Assembly (NCBI RefSeq): GCF_002420705.1
Contig: NZ_DIIM01000018.1
Span: 159,982-223,981 of the forward strand
Direction of reading: 5' to 3'
Source: Sphingobacterium sp. UBA5670
GTDB lineage: Bacteria; Bacteroidota; Bacteroidia; Sphingobacteriales; Sphingobacteriaceae
DNA: 64,000 nucleotides
The notes below the pieces were generated by a model, which saw nothing but the letters and a program-made list of their open reading frames with translations, was not told the DNA's origin and did not search any database. Shown one piece after another: positions 34,124 to 43,977 of this stretch (positions are counted from its first letter, which is position 1; each line of letters starts with the position of its first letter). The position numbers and the translations under genes are program-made.

Positions 34124-35584
34124 ATGGGAAAAATTACAGGTTTTAAAGAATTTGAGCGCGTGCTTCCAACAAAAGAAGCTGTGGAAGGCCGCGTACAGCA
34201 CTTTAAAGAATTCAATAAAGGATATTCTGAAAACGAACTCAATAAACAAGCCGCACGCTGTATGGATTGCGGTATTCCATTTTGTCATTCAGGTTGCCCG
34301 CTAGGCAATGTTATCCCTGAATTTAATGATGCTGTATACGACGGAAAATGGGAAGAGGCTTATCAGATCCTGTCCTCAACCAATAACTTCCCTGAATTTA
34401 CAGGGAGGATATGTCCTGCACCTTGCGAATCGGCATGCGTGCTCGGCATACATAGCAGTCCAATTACGATTGAAGAGATCGAGAAACATATTATTGAGAT
34501 CGCTTTCAAAAAAGGCTATGTCAAAGCACACAAAAGTTATTTAAAAACAGGCAGACGCGTTGCTGTGGTCGGCTCTGGTCCTGCAGGACTTGCCGCTGCC
34601 GCACAGCTCAACAAAGCAGGACACGATGTTGTCGTCTTCGAACGTGATGATCAGGTCGGAGGATTACTCCGTTACGGTATCCCAGATTTTAAATTAGAAA
34701 AATCGGTCATCGATCGTCGTGTCAATCTAATGAAAGAATCGGGAATAGAATTCAAGGTGAATACAGAAGTTGGCAGAGACATCAGCTTTTATGAGTTAAA
34801 AGCTTATGATGCTGTTGTATTGGCAACTGGTTCAACTGTTCCCTGGCATATGCAATTGCCAGGACATGAAGCAAAAGGTATACATTTTGCCATGGAGTTT
34901 TTAACCCAGCAGAATAAAGAAGTAAGTGGCATTACCATCGAACAAAACCGCATCCTGGCGACTGACAAACATGTTGTGGTCATCGGGGACGGAGATACAG
35001 GTTCAGATTGTATCGGTACTTCCAATCGCCATCGCGCCAAAAGTATTACACAGATTGCACGCAAACCAACACCATCCAAAGAACGTTTAAAGAATAACCC
35101 TTGGCCCTTGGATAAGGTAACATTCGGAACCTCATCATCTCAGGAAGAAGGTTGTGAAAGGCTATGGGCTACAGAAACTCAAGAATTTGTCCAAGACGAA
35201 AATGGTCATATTAAAGGAGTAAAAATCAAAGAAGTCCAATACGAAGTGGATGAATTTGGAAGAAGAACCCGCTTAGGTGAATCCGAAATTCGTGAAATCC
35301 CCGCAGACCTGGTCTTATTAGCCATTGGTTATCAACATACAGAACATACTCTTTTGGAACAGCTGGGCGTTCGTGTAGATGAAAAAGGAAATATACTGGC
35401 AAATGACAAAGACTACCAAACGACAATTGATAATATCTTTACTGCAGGAGACTGTCGTAAAGGCCAGTCGCTTGTTGTTTGGGCAATCTCCGAAGGACGC
35501 GAATGTGCACGCAAAGTCGATGAGTACTTAATGGGGTATTCTGAACTTGAAAGTAAAGACTCTCTGGCAACAATAAATGCATAA
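34124..35584 (+). CDS. gltD: Glutamate synthase (NADPH) small subunit
   Basis: FAD/NADPH-binding beta subunit that feeds electrons to GltB. 486 residues. The N-terminal iron-sulfur domain has Cys46, Cys49, Cys54 and Cys58 (ARCMDCGIPFCHSGCP) and a second set in ICPAPCESACVLG. The FAD-binding Rossmann motif VAVVGSGPAGLAAAAQL is near residue 145, NADPH-binding HVVVIGDGDTGSDCIG near 285, and the C-terminal FAD segment FTAGDCRKGQSLVVWAISEGR. It is 17 nt downstream of gltB in one operon and is followed by a strong bidirectional terminator. Confidence 0.97.
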   Translation: MGKITGFKEFERVLPTKEAVEGRVQHFKEFNKGYSENELNKQAARCMDCGIPFCHSGCPLGNVIPEFNDAVYDGKWEEAYQILSSTNNFPEFTGRICPAPCESACVLGIHSSPITIEEIEKHIIEIAFKKGYVKAHKSYLKTGRRVAVVGSGPAGLAAAAQLNKAGHDVVVFERDDQVGGLLRYGIPDFKLEKSVIDRRVNLMKESGIEFKVNTEVGRDISFYELKAYDAVVLATGSTVPWHMQLPGHEAKGIHFAMEFLTQQNKEVSGITIEQNRILATDKHVVVIGDGDTGSDCIGTSNRHRAKSITQIARKPTPSKERLKNNPWPLDKVTFGTSSSQEEGCERLWATETQEFVQDENGHIKGVKIKEVQYEVDEFGRRTRLGESEIREIPADLVLLAIGYQHTEHTLLEQLGVRVDEKGNILANDKDYQTTIDNIFTAGDCRKGQSLVVWAISEGRECARKVDEYLMGYSELESKDSLATINA

Positions 35585-35680
35585 AAGCAGGCCGCTCTCA
35601 ACGGAGAGGTCATACCGGTGATACTCCAAGCCCGTTTAATTCTTTGTAACAGGGACAAATCTTGGACAGTATAATATCAT

Positions 35681-35713
35681 AAAACGGCCCGTTGAATCCA
35701 ACGGGCCGTTTTA
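35681..35713. terminator. Bidirectional terminator between gltD and the phytase-like gene
   Basis: A 14-bp perfect stem (aaaacggcccgttg with caacgggccgtttt) and a 4-nt loop. A and T runs on both sides suit termination of both converging transcripts. Confidence 0.88.
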
Positions 35714-35730
35714 TAATCAGTAGCTAGTCA

Positions 35731-37023
35731 CTATTTCAATGGCGTCTTAAGCTTAACAAAATAAATACTGTTTTTATCCACTGTCTTCACGTAAGGCAAA
35801 ATTTTCGACTCATAGAAACCTGTTCCAGTTACCCCGAAATCATCATCATTACACACTGCGATCATAGATTGATCAATGATCGCTAGCCCCTCTGCTTTAT
35901 CATGTGGATACAATTCCTTGATGTCAGTCATTAAATCCGCAACGAGTGTCTTACTTACTGGTTTAATATTATATTTCGCGAGGGTCGACGCATCTTTCAG
36001 CTCTTCAACAGTTTTACCATCAAATAATTTTCCATTTGCGGTATTATTTGCATCTGAGATATCTGTTGCGTCTGAAAGATCAATTTTATAAATTTTCTTA
36101 AATACAGTCGACCGTGTAGCTTCTGTTGCATATTCGCCATCACGTTCTAAAACAATAAACGTTGAATTGGTCACGGCTGCGATTTCACTGACTGCTTGCA
36201 AATCGGTACGCTCCATCATATAGACATATTGTTTCGTAGCACCACTCGCAATATCCAACGTAACAATTCGGATTGCCAATGAATTTTTAATAGCATCTTT
36301 GGATGGATTATAAAGCGGGAATTGCATAATACCAACCAAAGTCTTCCCATCCGGCGTAATTGTCAGACCCTCCATTCCTCGATTAGGACGACGTTTAGCA
36401 AATACCAAAGGCAACTTCTTACCCGTGGACCAAGGATTAATACGCTCGATTTCTTTTCCCGAAGCGTCAAAATGAACAATATGCGGCCCATATTCATCAC
36501 TTACCCACCAAGAGCCATCGGCCGCCCGCGCTAGTCCCTCTGAATCGATTCCATCTTCACTTTTCCCTAAATCTTTACCATCAACCCCCAATGCCTTTTC
36601 ACCAGAACCACCCTTTCCTTCGGGATTTGGCAGACCATTCAATTTCACACCATCTTTATTTTTCAACTCAATAACAGATTCCAATGTTAGCGTGTTATTT
36701 TTCATCCTAAATTTACCGATCTGTGGCGCAAATGCTGGCGCAGCAAATACTTTACTATCCTTTTCCGTCCCATCAATATTTGGTCCCCTATCAGTTAAAA
36801 GATAAAAGACAGCCTTATCGTTAGGATCTTGAACCATCGATGATCCATAGCCTCCATTATACACCTTTACACCGTTAACATCGCTCAATACTTTTGGATC
36901 TGCTGCAACGGCTTTTTCCGGATAAACCCATTCAACAATTGGGTCGATAATCTTCGACACATCATCTTTACTGCATGAAGCACACAACAAGGCCATGCCT
37001 AATACACTATATATTTTTTTCAT
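35731..37023 (-). CDS. Lipoprotein with phytase-like esterase domain
   Basis: A 430-residue exported lipoprotein: signal peptide with lipobox ending at Cys17 (LCASC). The mature part is a beta-propeller-like domain of the esterase-like activity of phytase family. Marks are YLLTDRGPNIDGT near 75, DGIDSEGLARAADGSWWVSDEYGPHI near 155-180, RRPNRGMEGLTITPDGKTLVG near 210-230, and the late HDKAEGLAII segment. The acidic/Gly clusters repeat the calcium-binding pattern of propeller phosphatases. The substrate is unknown. It is transcribed alone, convergent with gltBD and divergent from the VIT protein. Confidence 0.82.
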   Translation of the reverse strand: MKKIYSVLGMALLCASCSKDDVSKIIDPIVEWVYPEKAVAADPKVLSDVNGVKVYNGGYGSSMVQDPNDKAVFYLLTDRGPNIDGTEKDSKVFAAPAFAPQIGKFRMKNNTLTLESVIELKNKDGVKLNGLPNPEGKGGSGEKALGVDGKDLGKSEDGIDSEGLARAADGSWWVSDEYGPHIVHFDASGKEIERINPWSTGKKLPLVFAKRRPNRGMEGLTITPDGKTLVGIMQFPLYNPSKDAIKNSLAIRIVTLDIASGATKQYVYMMERTDLQAVSEIAAVTNSTFIVLERDGEYATEATRSTVFKKIYKIDLSDATDISDANNTANGKLFDGKTVEELKDASTLAKYNIKPVSKTLVADLMTDIKELYPHDKAEGLAIIDQSMIAVCNDDDFGVTGTGFYESKILPYVKTVDKNSIYFVKLKTPLK

Positions 37024-37365
37024 CAGTACAAATTTTTCAAATAATGCTTACTGCTATTCAGGTTCTGTTCAATTAGCCAAATTTTATTCCTGTCACCTTC
37101 CATGTGCGATAAAAACAATACGGTTAGTCTAAACACACTATGCTCGGTTGACTGGCCGAATACTGATGCAAACATAATTGCCAGATATTAGCCAATCATT
37201 AACATAAGTTTAAATAAACTGTATCTATCGTAAAAAACCACCTATAAAAATTAAATACCCTCGGTTATGGAATTTTATATTTTCCTGCATCACTAGAAAA
37301 ATAAAAGCTAATTGTGCTGTGAACCATCGATGTATTCGCAGCCCGCACCTACTAAATATAGAAAG
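37024..37365. other. Divergent intergenic region, phytase-like / VIT protein
   Basis: 342 bp with no supported frame. It must hold both promoters, but no exact TAnnTTTG was found at a plausible place. Minus-strand TTATTTG and AAATTTG just before the phytase-like ATG are near-matches. Confidence 0.4.
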
Positions 37366-40300
37366 ATGAAAAAGATCATAGTTGCACTTTTCATAGTTTT
37401 GGTATTTTCCAATGTAGACACAAAATCACAGATCAGAACTACACGTGAAATACCCAGTCTAAAAATCAAAAACGACGATGGCCAGCAAAACAAGGTGATG
37501 TTGGCAGACCTAAAAGTAGATGTTGCCATCTTCGGAAATATGGCCAAAACGACGATGACAATGGTCTTCGAAAATAAGACCAATCGCGACCTAGAGGGCG
37601 AACTAACATTCCCTATGCCGGAAGGCGTCTCCGTGAGTGGCTATGCCTTAGATATAAATGGCAAATTACGCCAAGCAGTTGCAGTCGATAAAAATAAAGG
37701 CACCGAAGTTTTTGAAAGTATAGAAACACGCCGTGTCGATCCCGGTCTATTAGAGAAAGTTGAAGGGAATAACTTCCGTACGCGAATTTATCCTTTGCCA
37801 GCAAAAGGTAAACGGACTATTCAGATCAGTTATTCAGAAAATCTCGGTATGGAATCCGATCAGGCACATTATTACTATTTGCCGTTAAATTATACAAATG
37901 CCATTGAAAACTTCGCCTTGGACATTCATGTTTTTCAGGACAGCCATAAACCAGATTTCACAGAAAAACCAGATGGTTCCCTGGCTTTCTCCCACCAAAA
38001 CAACAATTACACGGCTTCTTTACGTAAACAACAATTTCAATCCCAACGAAATCTAGTTATTCAACTTCCAATAGACAGCAAAGGGTCATCTGGCTTAATT
38101 CAGGCAAATAATGACAAAACCTTTTATTTTCTTGCCAATGCAAGCGTCAATTCTGTAAAACCTACTCAGAAAAAATGGGGCGAAGATATCGGAATTATCT
38201 GGGATCGTTCACTGAGCGGTAAAAATAGGGATATAGAAAAGGAACTTGCCCTATTAGATCTCTTTTTTAAACAGAACCCTAACATGCGTGTTGAACTGGG
38301 TTTATTGGACATCCAATTTTTAAAAGGACCAACGTTTCACGTTAGACAAGGTAACTGGGATGAGCTTAAAAGTTATATCAAACGAATGGATTACGATGGC
38401 GGTACCGATTATAGTCAACTAAAGACCGGTGTAATACATGCCAGCGATTACCTGCTGTTTAGCGATGGCCTTTCTACATTTGGTCAAAGTGAAATTAGCC
38501 TTGAAAATCCAGTCTATTGCATCACTTCATCCAATGGATCGGACTATGGTGTCTTAAAACAAATTGCACAGAAACATATTGGAAAGATGATCAATTTAAC
38601 CAATACTTCAGTAAATCAAGCGTACAATAATCTAAATACGGTGGATCTCCTTTACTTAGGAATAAAAGAGCAGCACGATTTTGAGGAAGTTTATCCTCAA
38701 AAAGGTACTGCCATACAAGCTAATTTTTCCATCGCTGGTATCGGGAAACGCCCGGGACTGAAGCAGCTCACGCTGCTTGTAGGAGATGGACAACATACCC
38801 CAAAAGAAATTAGCATAACACTCCATCCAGATCATGGTGAAATTGACCTGCAGCAGATCTGGGCACAAAAGAAAATCGAAGCATTGGATCTTCAATACGA
38901 CAACAATCGTGAGGAAATAGAAACCCTGGGTAAACAGTTCGGCATCGTTACCAGAAATACCAGCCTTATTGTACTGGAAAACGTAGAAGATTACATACGC
39001 TATGCAATAACTCCCCCAGCAGAATTACTCCCGCAATTTAATGCACTCCAAAAAGAACATGCAATCGAACGTGAAGAACGTGTAGCTAATCTCTTAGATA
39101 AGGCCGAAAATAGTGCAGAACAACTTCGCTCCTGGTGGCAGACCAACTTTCAGCAAAAGAAGAAATATCCACAACGGGACAAGCCGCTTGAGTCCACAGA
39201 TTATATGGCTGTCGAAGAGATCGCCAACGGAGCTACTTCTGTTACACCTATTCCGTCGCGCCCTTCAGCCAGCCCAGTTGCGGCAGCACGAGCCGAAGAA
39301 CTCAGATCATCAGATGCCGCCAGTGGAAAAAGAATGTCGGTTGGTGGCAACTCAAATACCGTCAACGCAGCAACCAGCGAATTGGCAATGGCAGCCGCAT
39401 CTGATGACGCTCTTCAGGAATCTGTTGTTGTTCAATCCCTAGAAGAACGTGTAGCTGGCGTACAAACGGGCAACAGCATCAACAACATACGTGGAAAAAT
39501 CAGCATTCCCGAAATTAAAGAAGATCAGGCCTATCTACAAGAACTAAATCAATCCAAAGATCCATACAAAAGCTATCTCCAGCTTAGAAACCAGTACATG
39601 GGGACACCAACTTTCTATTTTGATGTCGCAAATTTCTTCTATAAAAGAGGAAATAAACAAAAAGCCTTATTAATATTAAGCGCATTGGCTGACTTACAGA
39701 TCGAAAATGCGGATCTTTATAAAACCATTTCATACAAACTACGCGAATGGGGGGATTATGATAATGCATTATTCATTACGGCAAAAGTATTAAAATGGCG
39801 ATCAATGGATCCCCAAAGCCACCGGGATTATGCCCTTGTCCTGCAGGACAAAGGGATGTTCAAAGAAGCATTGGAACAATTGTATGGTATATTAACGCAG
39901 AGCTACTCGCCTGAGGCGGCCGATCGCGATGAAGGTATTGAAGAAACATTGCTTATGGAAATCAATAATATCATTAAATCAAACAAAGCAGCTAGCTCCA
40001 ACGTGGACGTGAACAAAAAATTGATTGCTGACCTGCCTGTTGATATGCGCGTCGTTATCAACTGGAATTCACAGAACACAGATATCGACCTTTGGGTTAC
40101 AGATCCAAATCAAGAAAAGTGCTTTTATAGTAATCCAGCGACAGCGATCGGAGGCCGACTCAGCAATGACTTCACCGGAGGTTATGGCCCAGAACAATTT
40201 TTATTAAAAAAAGCATTGAAAGGAAAATATAAAATCGAAGTTGACTTCTTTAATGATGGCTCCCTCACTTTAGCTGGCCCTGCCGCCGTTATGGCCGAAA

Positions 40301-40407
40301 TCTACACCTATTACAGCAGTGGAAAGCAGGAAAGAAAAATCGTTACGATCTATCTTGATCGGGATAAAGAGCGCAATGTAGGGATTGGTGAATTTTCATT
40401 CCAATAG
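37366..40407 (+). CDS. Exported VIT-VWA-TPR-DUF2135 multidomain protein
   Basis: 1013-residue secreted or surface protein. The signal peptide MKKIIVALFIVLVFSNVD sets the start at 37366; 18 upstream codons of the open frame are not used. A VIT domain (about 30-160) carries VDVAIFGNMAKTTMTMVFEN and the LPAKGKRTIQISYSE end. A VWA-like domain (about 265-420) retains a full metal-ion-dependent adhesion site: DRSLS, GGTD and LLFSDG. A low-complexity linker follows, then a short segment resembling a TonB-receptor plug (DDALQESVVVQSLEERVAGVQ, about 679-700). TPR-like helices (about 740-870) and a C-terminal DUF2135 domain (RVVINWNSQNTDIDLWVTDP to the end) complete the protein. Probably an adhesion or envelope scaffold; function unproven. 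Confidence 0.82.
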   Translation: MKKIIVALFIVLVFSNVDTKSQIRTTREIPSLKIKNDDGQQNKVMLADLKVDVAIFGNMAKTTMTMVFENKTNRDLEGELTFPMPEGVSVSGYALDINGKLRQAVAVDKNKGTEVFESIETRRVDPGLLEKVEGNNFRTRIYPLPAKGKRTIQISYSENLGMESDQAHYYYLPLNYTNAIENFALDIHVFQDSHKPDFTEKPDGSLAFSHQNNNYTASLRKQQFQSQRNLVIQLPIDSKGSSGLIQANNDKTFYFLANASVNSVKPTQKKWGEDIGIIWDRSLSGKNRDIEKELALLDLFFKQNPNMRVELGLLDIQFLKGPTFHVRQGNWDELKSYIKRMDYDGGTDYSQLKTGVIHASDYLLFSDGLSTFGQSEISLENPVYCITSSNGSDYGVLKQIAQKHIGKMINLTNTSVNQAYNNLNTVDLLYLGIKEQHDFEEVYPQKGTAIQANFSIAGIGKRPGLKQLTLLVGDGQHTPKEISITLHPDHGEIDLQQIWAQKKIEALDLQYDNNREEIETLGKQFGIVTRNTSLIVLENVEDYIRYAITPPAELLPQFNALQKEHAIEREERVANLLDKAENSAEQLRSWWQTNFQQKKKYPQRDKPLESTDYMAVEEIANGATSVTPIPSRPSASPVAAARAEELRSSDAASGKRMSVGGNSNTVNAATSELAMAAASDDALQESVVVQSLEERVAGVQTGNSINNIRGKISIPEIKEDQAYLQELNQSKDPYKSYLQLRNQYMGTPTFYFDVANFFYKRGNKQKALLILSALADLQIENADLYKTISYKLREWGDYDNALFITAKVLKWRSMDPQSHRDYALVLQDKGMFKEALEQLYGILTQSYSPEAADRDEGIEETLLMEINNIIKSNKAASSNVDVNKKLIADLPVDMRVVINWNSQNTDIDLWVTDPNQEKCFYSNPATAIGGRLSNDFTGGYGPEQFLLKKALKGKYKIEVDFFNDGSLTLAGPAAVMAEIYTYYSSGKQERKIVTIYLDRDKERNVGIGEFSFQ

Positions 40408-40510
40408 ATCAACAGAGACAGAAGGTGATCAAAAAGTCAAATAAACCCGTTAAAAATTGAATCTCTGAAACGATGCTGTAGAAGCAGACCTCTAAAGTCA
40501 CATGAATCAA

Positions 40511-40537
40511 GTGCTGTCCAAAAAGATTGGATAGCAC
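40511..40537. terminator. Hairpin between convergent VIT-protein and EamA genes
   Basis: A 10-bp stem with one G-T wobble (gtgctgtcca against tggatagcac), 7-nt loop, next to the EamA stop codon. It lacks a clear T tract, so the terminator call is tentative. Confidence 0.4.
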
Positions 40538-40546
40538 CTGATTCAA

Positions 40547-41458
40547 TTAATGCAATTTACGGATAACCAAATCCTTTTGTCTATTCTCCAATTTGGTTTT
40601 TACATAAGGGTAAGTGAAGACGGCTCCTAACACAATACAAGCGCCGAGATAAAATCCACCACTCATTGTTTCCTTTTGCCCAAAAATCAGCATCGCAAGC
40701 AGAATACCATAAACCGGCTCCAAGTTTGTCGTCAGCGCAACAGTAAATGCAGATAATTCCTTCATAACAGCTACGCCCATGACATAAGCCACGGCGGTAC
40801 AAACCACACCCAACAACAAAAGAAAAATTAAATCCTGTTGCCCCAAACGCATTTCAGCATTAAAATCGTCCGTAAATAACATGAATATGCTGATCCAGAA
40901 GCATGCGCCCAGCATCTCGTAAAATGTAATCAATGTTGGACTCGATTTTTTAACCATCCGCGCATTGGCAATTGAAAATATACTCGCACAAAAAGCACAG
41001 CCAAGTCCAGCCAGCAGACCGACCAGATAATGCGTTTCAAAAGAAAAGATCGTATAAATACCGACAATAATGACGAGACCAACAACAATATCCAACAACG
41101 CTATGCGCTTCTTATTGACAATAGGTTCTAATATTGCCGTAAACAAGGTAACAGATGATAGGGTCACCAAGGTCACCGACACCGTAGACACCTTGATCGA
41201 ATAAAAAAACAACACCCAATGCAGTCCAACAACCGCTCCTACCAAAAAAAACTGGAGAAACTGTTTCCTTGAAACAACAATCGACTGTTTGGTTACCAGA
41301 AAATAGATCAGCAATGCACTCGAAGCTATCGCAACACGGTACCAAACCAAGTGAATGGCGGATACGGAAATTAAACTCCCCAAAATCCCAGTAAATCCCC
41401 AAATAAGTATTGTTAAATGCAGAATTAGAATATTCCGATTTAATTGAAAATTAGCCAT
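40547..41458 (-). CDS. EamA/DMT-superfamily transporter
   Basis: 303-residue integral membrane protein with about ten hydrophobic segments in two EamA halves. The first repeat holds LTILIWGFTGILG and the second begins near SIANARMVKKSSPTLITFYEML. The end FTVALTTNLEPVYGILLAMLIFGQ is the diagnostic second-repeat motif (xNLEPVxGxxLA). Such proteins export amino acids or other metabolites; substrate unknown. It starts 11 nt after the LptF/G-type permease gene, so it is the last gene of the tgt-permease-eamA operon. Confidence 0.88.
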   Translation of the reverse strand: MANFQLNRNILILHLTILIWGFTGILGSLISVSAIHLVWYRVAIASSALLIYFLVTKQSIVVSRKQFLQFFLVGAVVGLHWVLFFYSIKVSTVSVTLVTLSSVTLFTAILEPIVNKKRIALLDIVVGLVIIVGIYTIFSFETHYLVGLLAGLGCAFCASIFSIANARMVKKSSPTLITFYEMLGACFWISIFMLFTDDFNAEMRLGQQDLIFLLLLGVVCTAVAYVMGVAVMKELSAFTVALTTNLEPVYGILLAMLIFGQKETMSGGFYLGACIVLGAVFTYPYVKTKLENRQKDLVIRKLH

Positions 41459-41469
41459 TTTAAAATAGA

Positions 41470-42549
41470 TTATTTTGGCGCTTTTATCGCCAGGTAAATT
41501 GCCACCAAGAAGAAGGTAACATTTGGAATTAATACGGCTATCAATGGTGGTAGCCCCCCTTTCAGAGAGAACATATTAGCAAATTGAATAAATACGATAT
41601 AGGTAAAACTTAGTGCGATACCGATACCAAGACTTAAACCTATCCCCCCGCGCACTTTCTTGGAAGAAAGTGCCACACCCATCAATGTTAATACAAAGGC
41701 GGAAAAGGGATACACATAACGTTTGTATTTCTCAAGCAATAAATCGTTCATGACTCCCGTCCCTCTAATTTCCTCCTTGTGGATTCGAATATTTAATTCA
41801 CGGGTATCCATAGCCGTAAACATATTATCACGTACCTCAAAATCCGATGGTTTCATATCAAGAGTAGTATCTTTAACAGTACCTTTGTCCATCCGTTCAT
41901 GCAGCCCATTGATAATACGATTGGTATACCCTTCGATCTTCCACTTTGTCGCCACCGAGTCCCAGGTAATACGATCAGCCATCATTTTCTCCTTAAGCGT
42001 ATCCCCCTTGAAAATTTCAAGAACAAATCCATAGCCTATTTTGGTTGTATTATCAAAGTTGTCTATATAAACATAGCTGTTTTTGTCCAATTGCATGTGG
42101 GTAGAAACCCTCGAATTGTCCTTAGGTGGCTTCACATAGATATTTTCAAAATCAACCTTCATCTTATTCGTATTCGGAATGATAAAGATGTTGAATACCA
42201 AAGATACAGCAAAGATCAAAGTCGCTGCAATCATGTATGGACGCAGCAAGCGGTTAAAACTGTACCCTGCACTTAGGATAGGTACTATTTCTGTTTGATC
42301 CGCCATCTTCGATGTGAAGAAAATAACGGCAATGAAATTAATCAGCGGGCAAAGAAAATTTAGATAAAACGGAATAAACCCAGCATAGTACTCAAAAATG
42401 ATCTTATCGAGCGGAGCATGATATTTTAAAAAATCATCCAATCGTTCGGACACGTCAAAAACCACCATGACAACAGTAAATATGGCCATTGTGAATAAAA
42501 AAGTAGTCAAATACTTTTTGATGATGTAACGATCGATTAACGACAGCAT
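41470..42549 (-). CDS. LptF/LptG-family (YjgP/YjgQ) permease
   Basis: Membrane subunit of the ABC system that extracts lipopolysaccharide from the inner membrane and passes it to the periplasmic bridge. 359 residues: N-terminal membrane segments (about 15-35, 55-78, 100-122), a periplasmic beta-jellyroll-like domain (about 130-265) and C-terminal membrane segments (about 275-355). The start DRYIIKKYLTTFLFTMAIFTVVMVVFD is the family signature. One gene is shown here; the second permease subunit is not in the window. It lies 21 nt after tgt and 11 nt before the EamA gene in one unit. It may act with OstA-like proteins such as the one at 19.8 kb. Confidence 0.88.
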   Translation of the reverse strand: MLSLIDRYIIKKYLTTFLFTMAIFTVVMVVFDVSERLDDFLKYHAPLDKIIFEYYAGFIPFYLNFLCPLINFIAVIFFTSKMADQTEIVPILSAGYSFNRLLRPYMIAATLIFAVSLVFNIFIIPNTNKMKVDFENIYVKPPKDNSRVSTHMQLDKNSYVYIDNFDNTTKIGYGFVLEIFKGDTLKEKMMADRITWDSVATKWKIEGYTNRIINGLHERMDKGTVKDTTLDMKPSDFEVRDNMFTAMDTRELNIRIHKEEIRGTGVMNDLLLEKYKRYVYPFSAFVLTLMGVALSSKKVRGGIGLSLGIGIALSFTYIVFIQFANMFSLKGGLPPLIAVLIPNVTFFLVAIYLAIKAPK

Positions 42550-42570
42550 TTTTTTAAACTTGAACTAATG

Positions 42571-43701
42571 TTACAAACGTTGATCCAATATTTTTACCAT
42601 TTTATTTTTCCAGTCGTAGAAAGTTCCATCAATGATTTTCTCTCTCGCCTGGTTAACTAACCAAAGATAAAAATGTAAATTATGCAAAGAAGCAATTTGT
42701 GCTCCCAAAATTTCTTGTGATTTAATTAAGTGCCGTAGATACGCTTTGGTATAAAATTGATCAGCGTGCAAGTCGCTTTCTGCTTCTATCGGCGAAAAGT
42801 CATCTTTCCACTTTTCATTTTTAATATTAATAATACCGTTTTGCGTAAAAAGCATCCCATTTCTAGCATTACGTGTTGGCATGACACAATCAAACATATC
42901 CACACCGAGCGCTATATTTTCAAGAATATTAACCGGTGTCCCTACGCCCATTAAATAACGTGGTTTATCCTGTGGCAGGATGTCACAGACAACTTCAGTC
43001 ATCGCATACATTTCTTCCGCAGGTTCACCCACCGACAGCCCTCCAATTGCATTTCCTTCACGGTTAAACGAAGCAATTGTCTCTGCAGATTTAATTCTTA
43101 AATCCTTATAAACCGATCCTTGGACAATTGGAAATAAGGTCTGGTCATAGCCATAAAGCGGATCTGTACTATCAAAACGATCCACACAACGCTTCAACCA
43201 ACGATGCGTCATATCCAAAGAACGACGTGCATAGCCATAATCACAAGGATAAGGTGTACACTCATCAAATGCCATAATAATATCCGCACCGATAATACGT
43301 TGCGTATCCATTACATTCTCTGGTGTAAATAGATGTTTTGATCCGTCGATATGCGAACGAAAGGTAACTCCCTCCTCCTTAATCTTACGTACTTCTGTCA
43401 ACGAATACACTTGGTAACCTCCAGAATCCGTTAAAATCGGACGATCCCAACCATTAAATTTATGTAATCCGCCGGCTTTATTTAACACATCCAATCCCGG
43501 ACGCAGATAGAGATGATACGTATTCCCCAAGATAATCTGTGCTTCAATATCGTTCTTCAACTCATGCTGATGAATTGCTTTCACTGTACCCGCCGTACCA
43601 ACAGGCATAAATATAGGTGTTTGAATGGGACCGTGTGCAGTTTCGACAACACCTGCACGTGCTTTTGACAACTTATCTTGTGCTTGTAGCGTAAATTTCA
43701 T
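42571..43701 (-). CDS. tgt: Queuine/preQ1 tRNA-ribosyltransferase Tgt
   Basis: Exchanges guanine 34 for preQ1 in tRNAs with GUN anticodons. 376 residues. The catalytic motifs are present: TDSGGYQVYSL (Asp general acid/base region near 91), GGLSVGEPAEEMY, RYLMGVGTPVNILE and the nucleophile-bearing DMFDCVMPTRNARNG. The C-terminal zinc site is altered: where the family has CxCxxC, residues 308-317 read ESDLHADQFY, with no cysteine, although the following YLRHL and SLHNLHFY (His ligand) are kept. Either the zinc is lost or the site is replaced, possibly a trait of Bacteroidota enzymes. First gene of the tgt-permease-eamA operon. Confidence 0.94.
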   Translation of the reverse strand: MKFTLQAQDKLSKARAGVVETAHGPIQTPIFMPVGTAGTVKAIHQHELKNDIEAQIILGNTYHLYLRPGLDVLNKAGGLHKFNGWDRPILTDSGGYQVYSLTEVRKIKEEGVTFRSHIDGSKHLFTPENVMDTQRIIGADIIMAFDECTPYPCDYGYARRSLDMTHRWLKRCVDRFDSTDPLYGYDQTLFPIVQGSVYKDLRIKSAETIASFNREGNAIGGLSVGEPAEEMYAMTEVVCDILPQDKPRYLMGVGTPVNILENIALGVDMFDCVMPTRNARNGMLFTQNGIINIKNEKWKDDFSPIEAESDLHADQFYTKAYLRHLIKSQEILGAQIASLHNLHFYLWLVNQAREKIIDGTFYDWKNKMVKILDQRL

Positions 43702-43963
43702 TAATATTTTTCCTCTGAGACTATTTCTATTTTAAAGGATGATCAACCATGAACATGGCCCTATCGACTGTTGGACTAAAAATTATAAACCCTTATTTCC
43801 AACAACTTGCAGCATAAAAAAGCTTCGTAACTTTCTGAACTACTGCCTAAGCTCGGATTCATCCCTAGAATACGTTGCAAAAATACTATAAAAAGATTTG
43901 CAAACAGGATGTTTCAAAAATAAATTATCATTTTTCCCCTATAAAAAAGTTGTGGAAAGCACT

Positions 43964-43971
43964 TATCTTTG
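43964..43971 (+). promoter_or_regulatory. -7 element abutting the glycosyltransferase start
   Basis: TATCTTTG (TAnnTTTG), then TGAGCT, then the ATG at 43978. The 230 nt upstream hold no gene. Confidence 0.55.
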
Positions 43972-43977
43972 TGAGCT

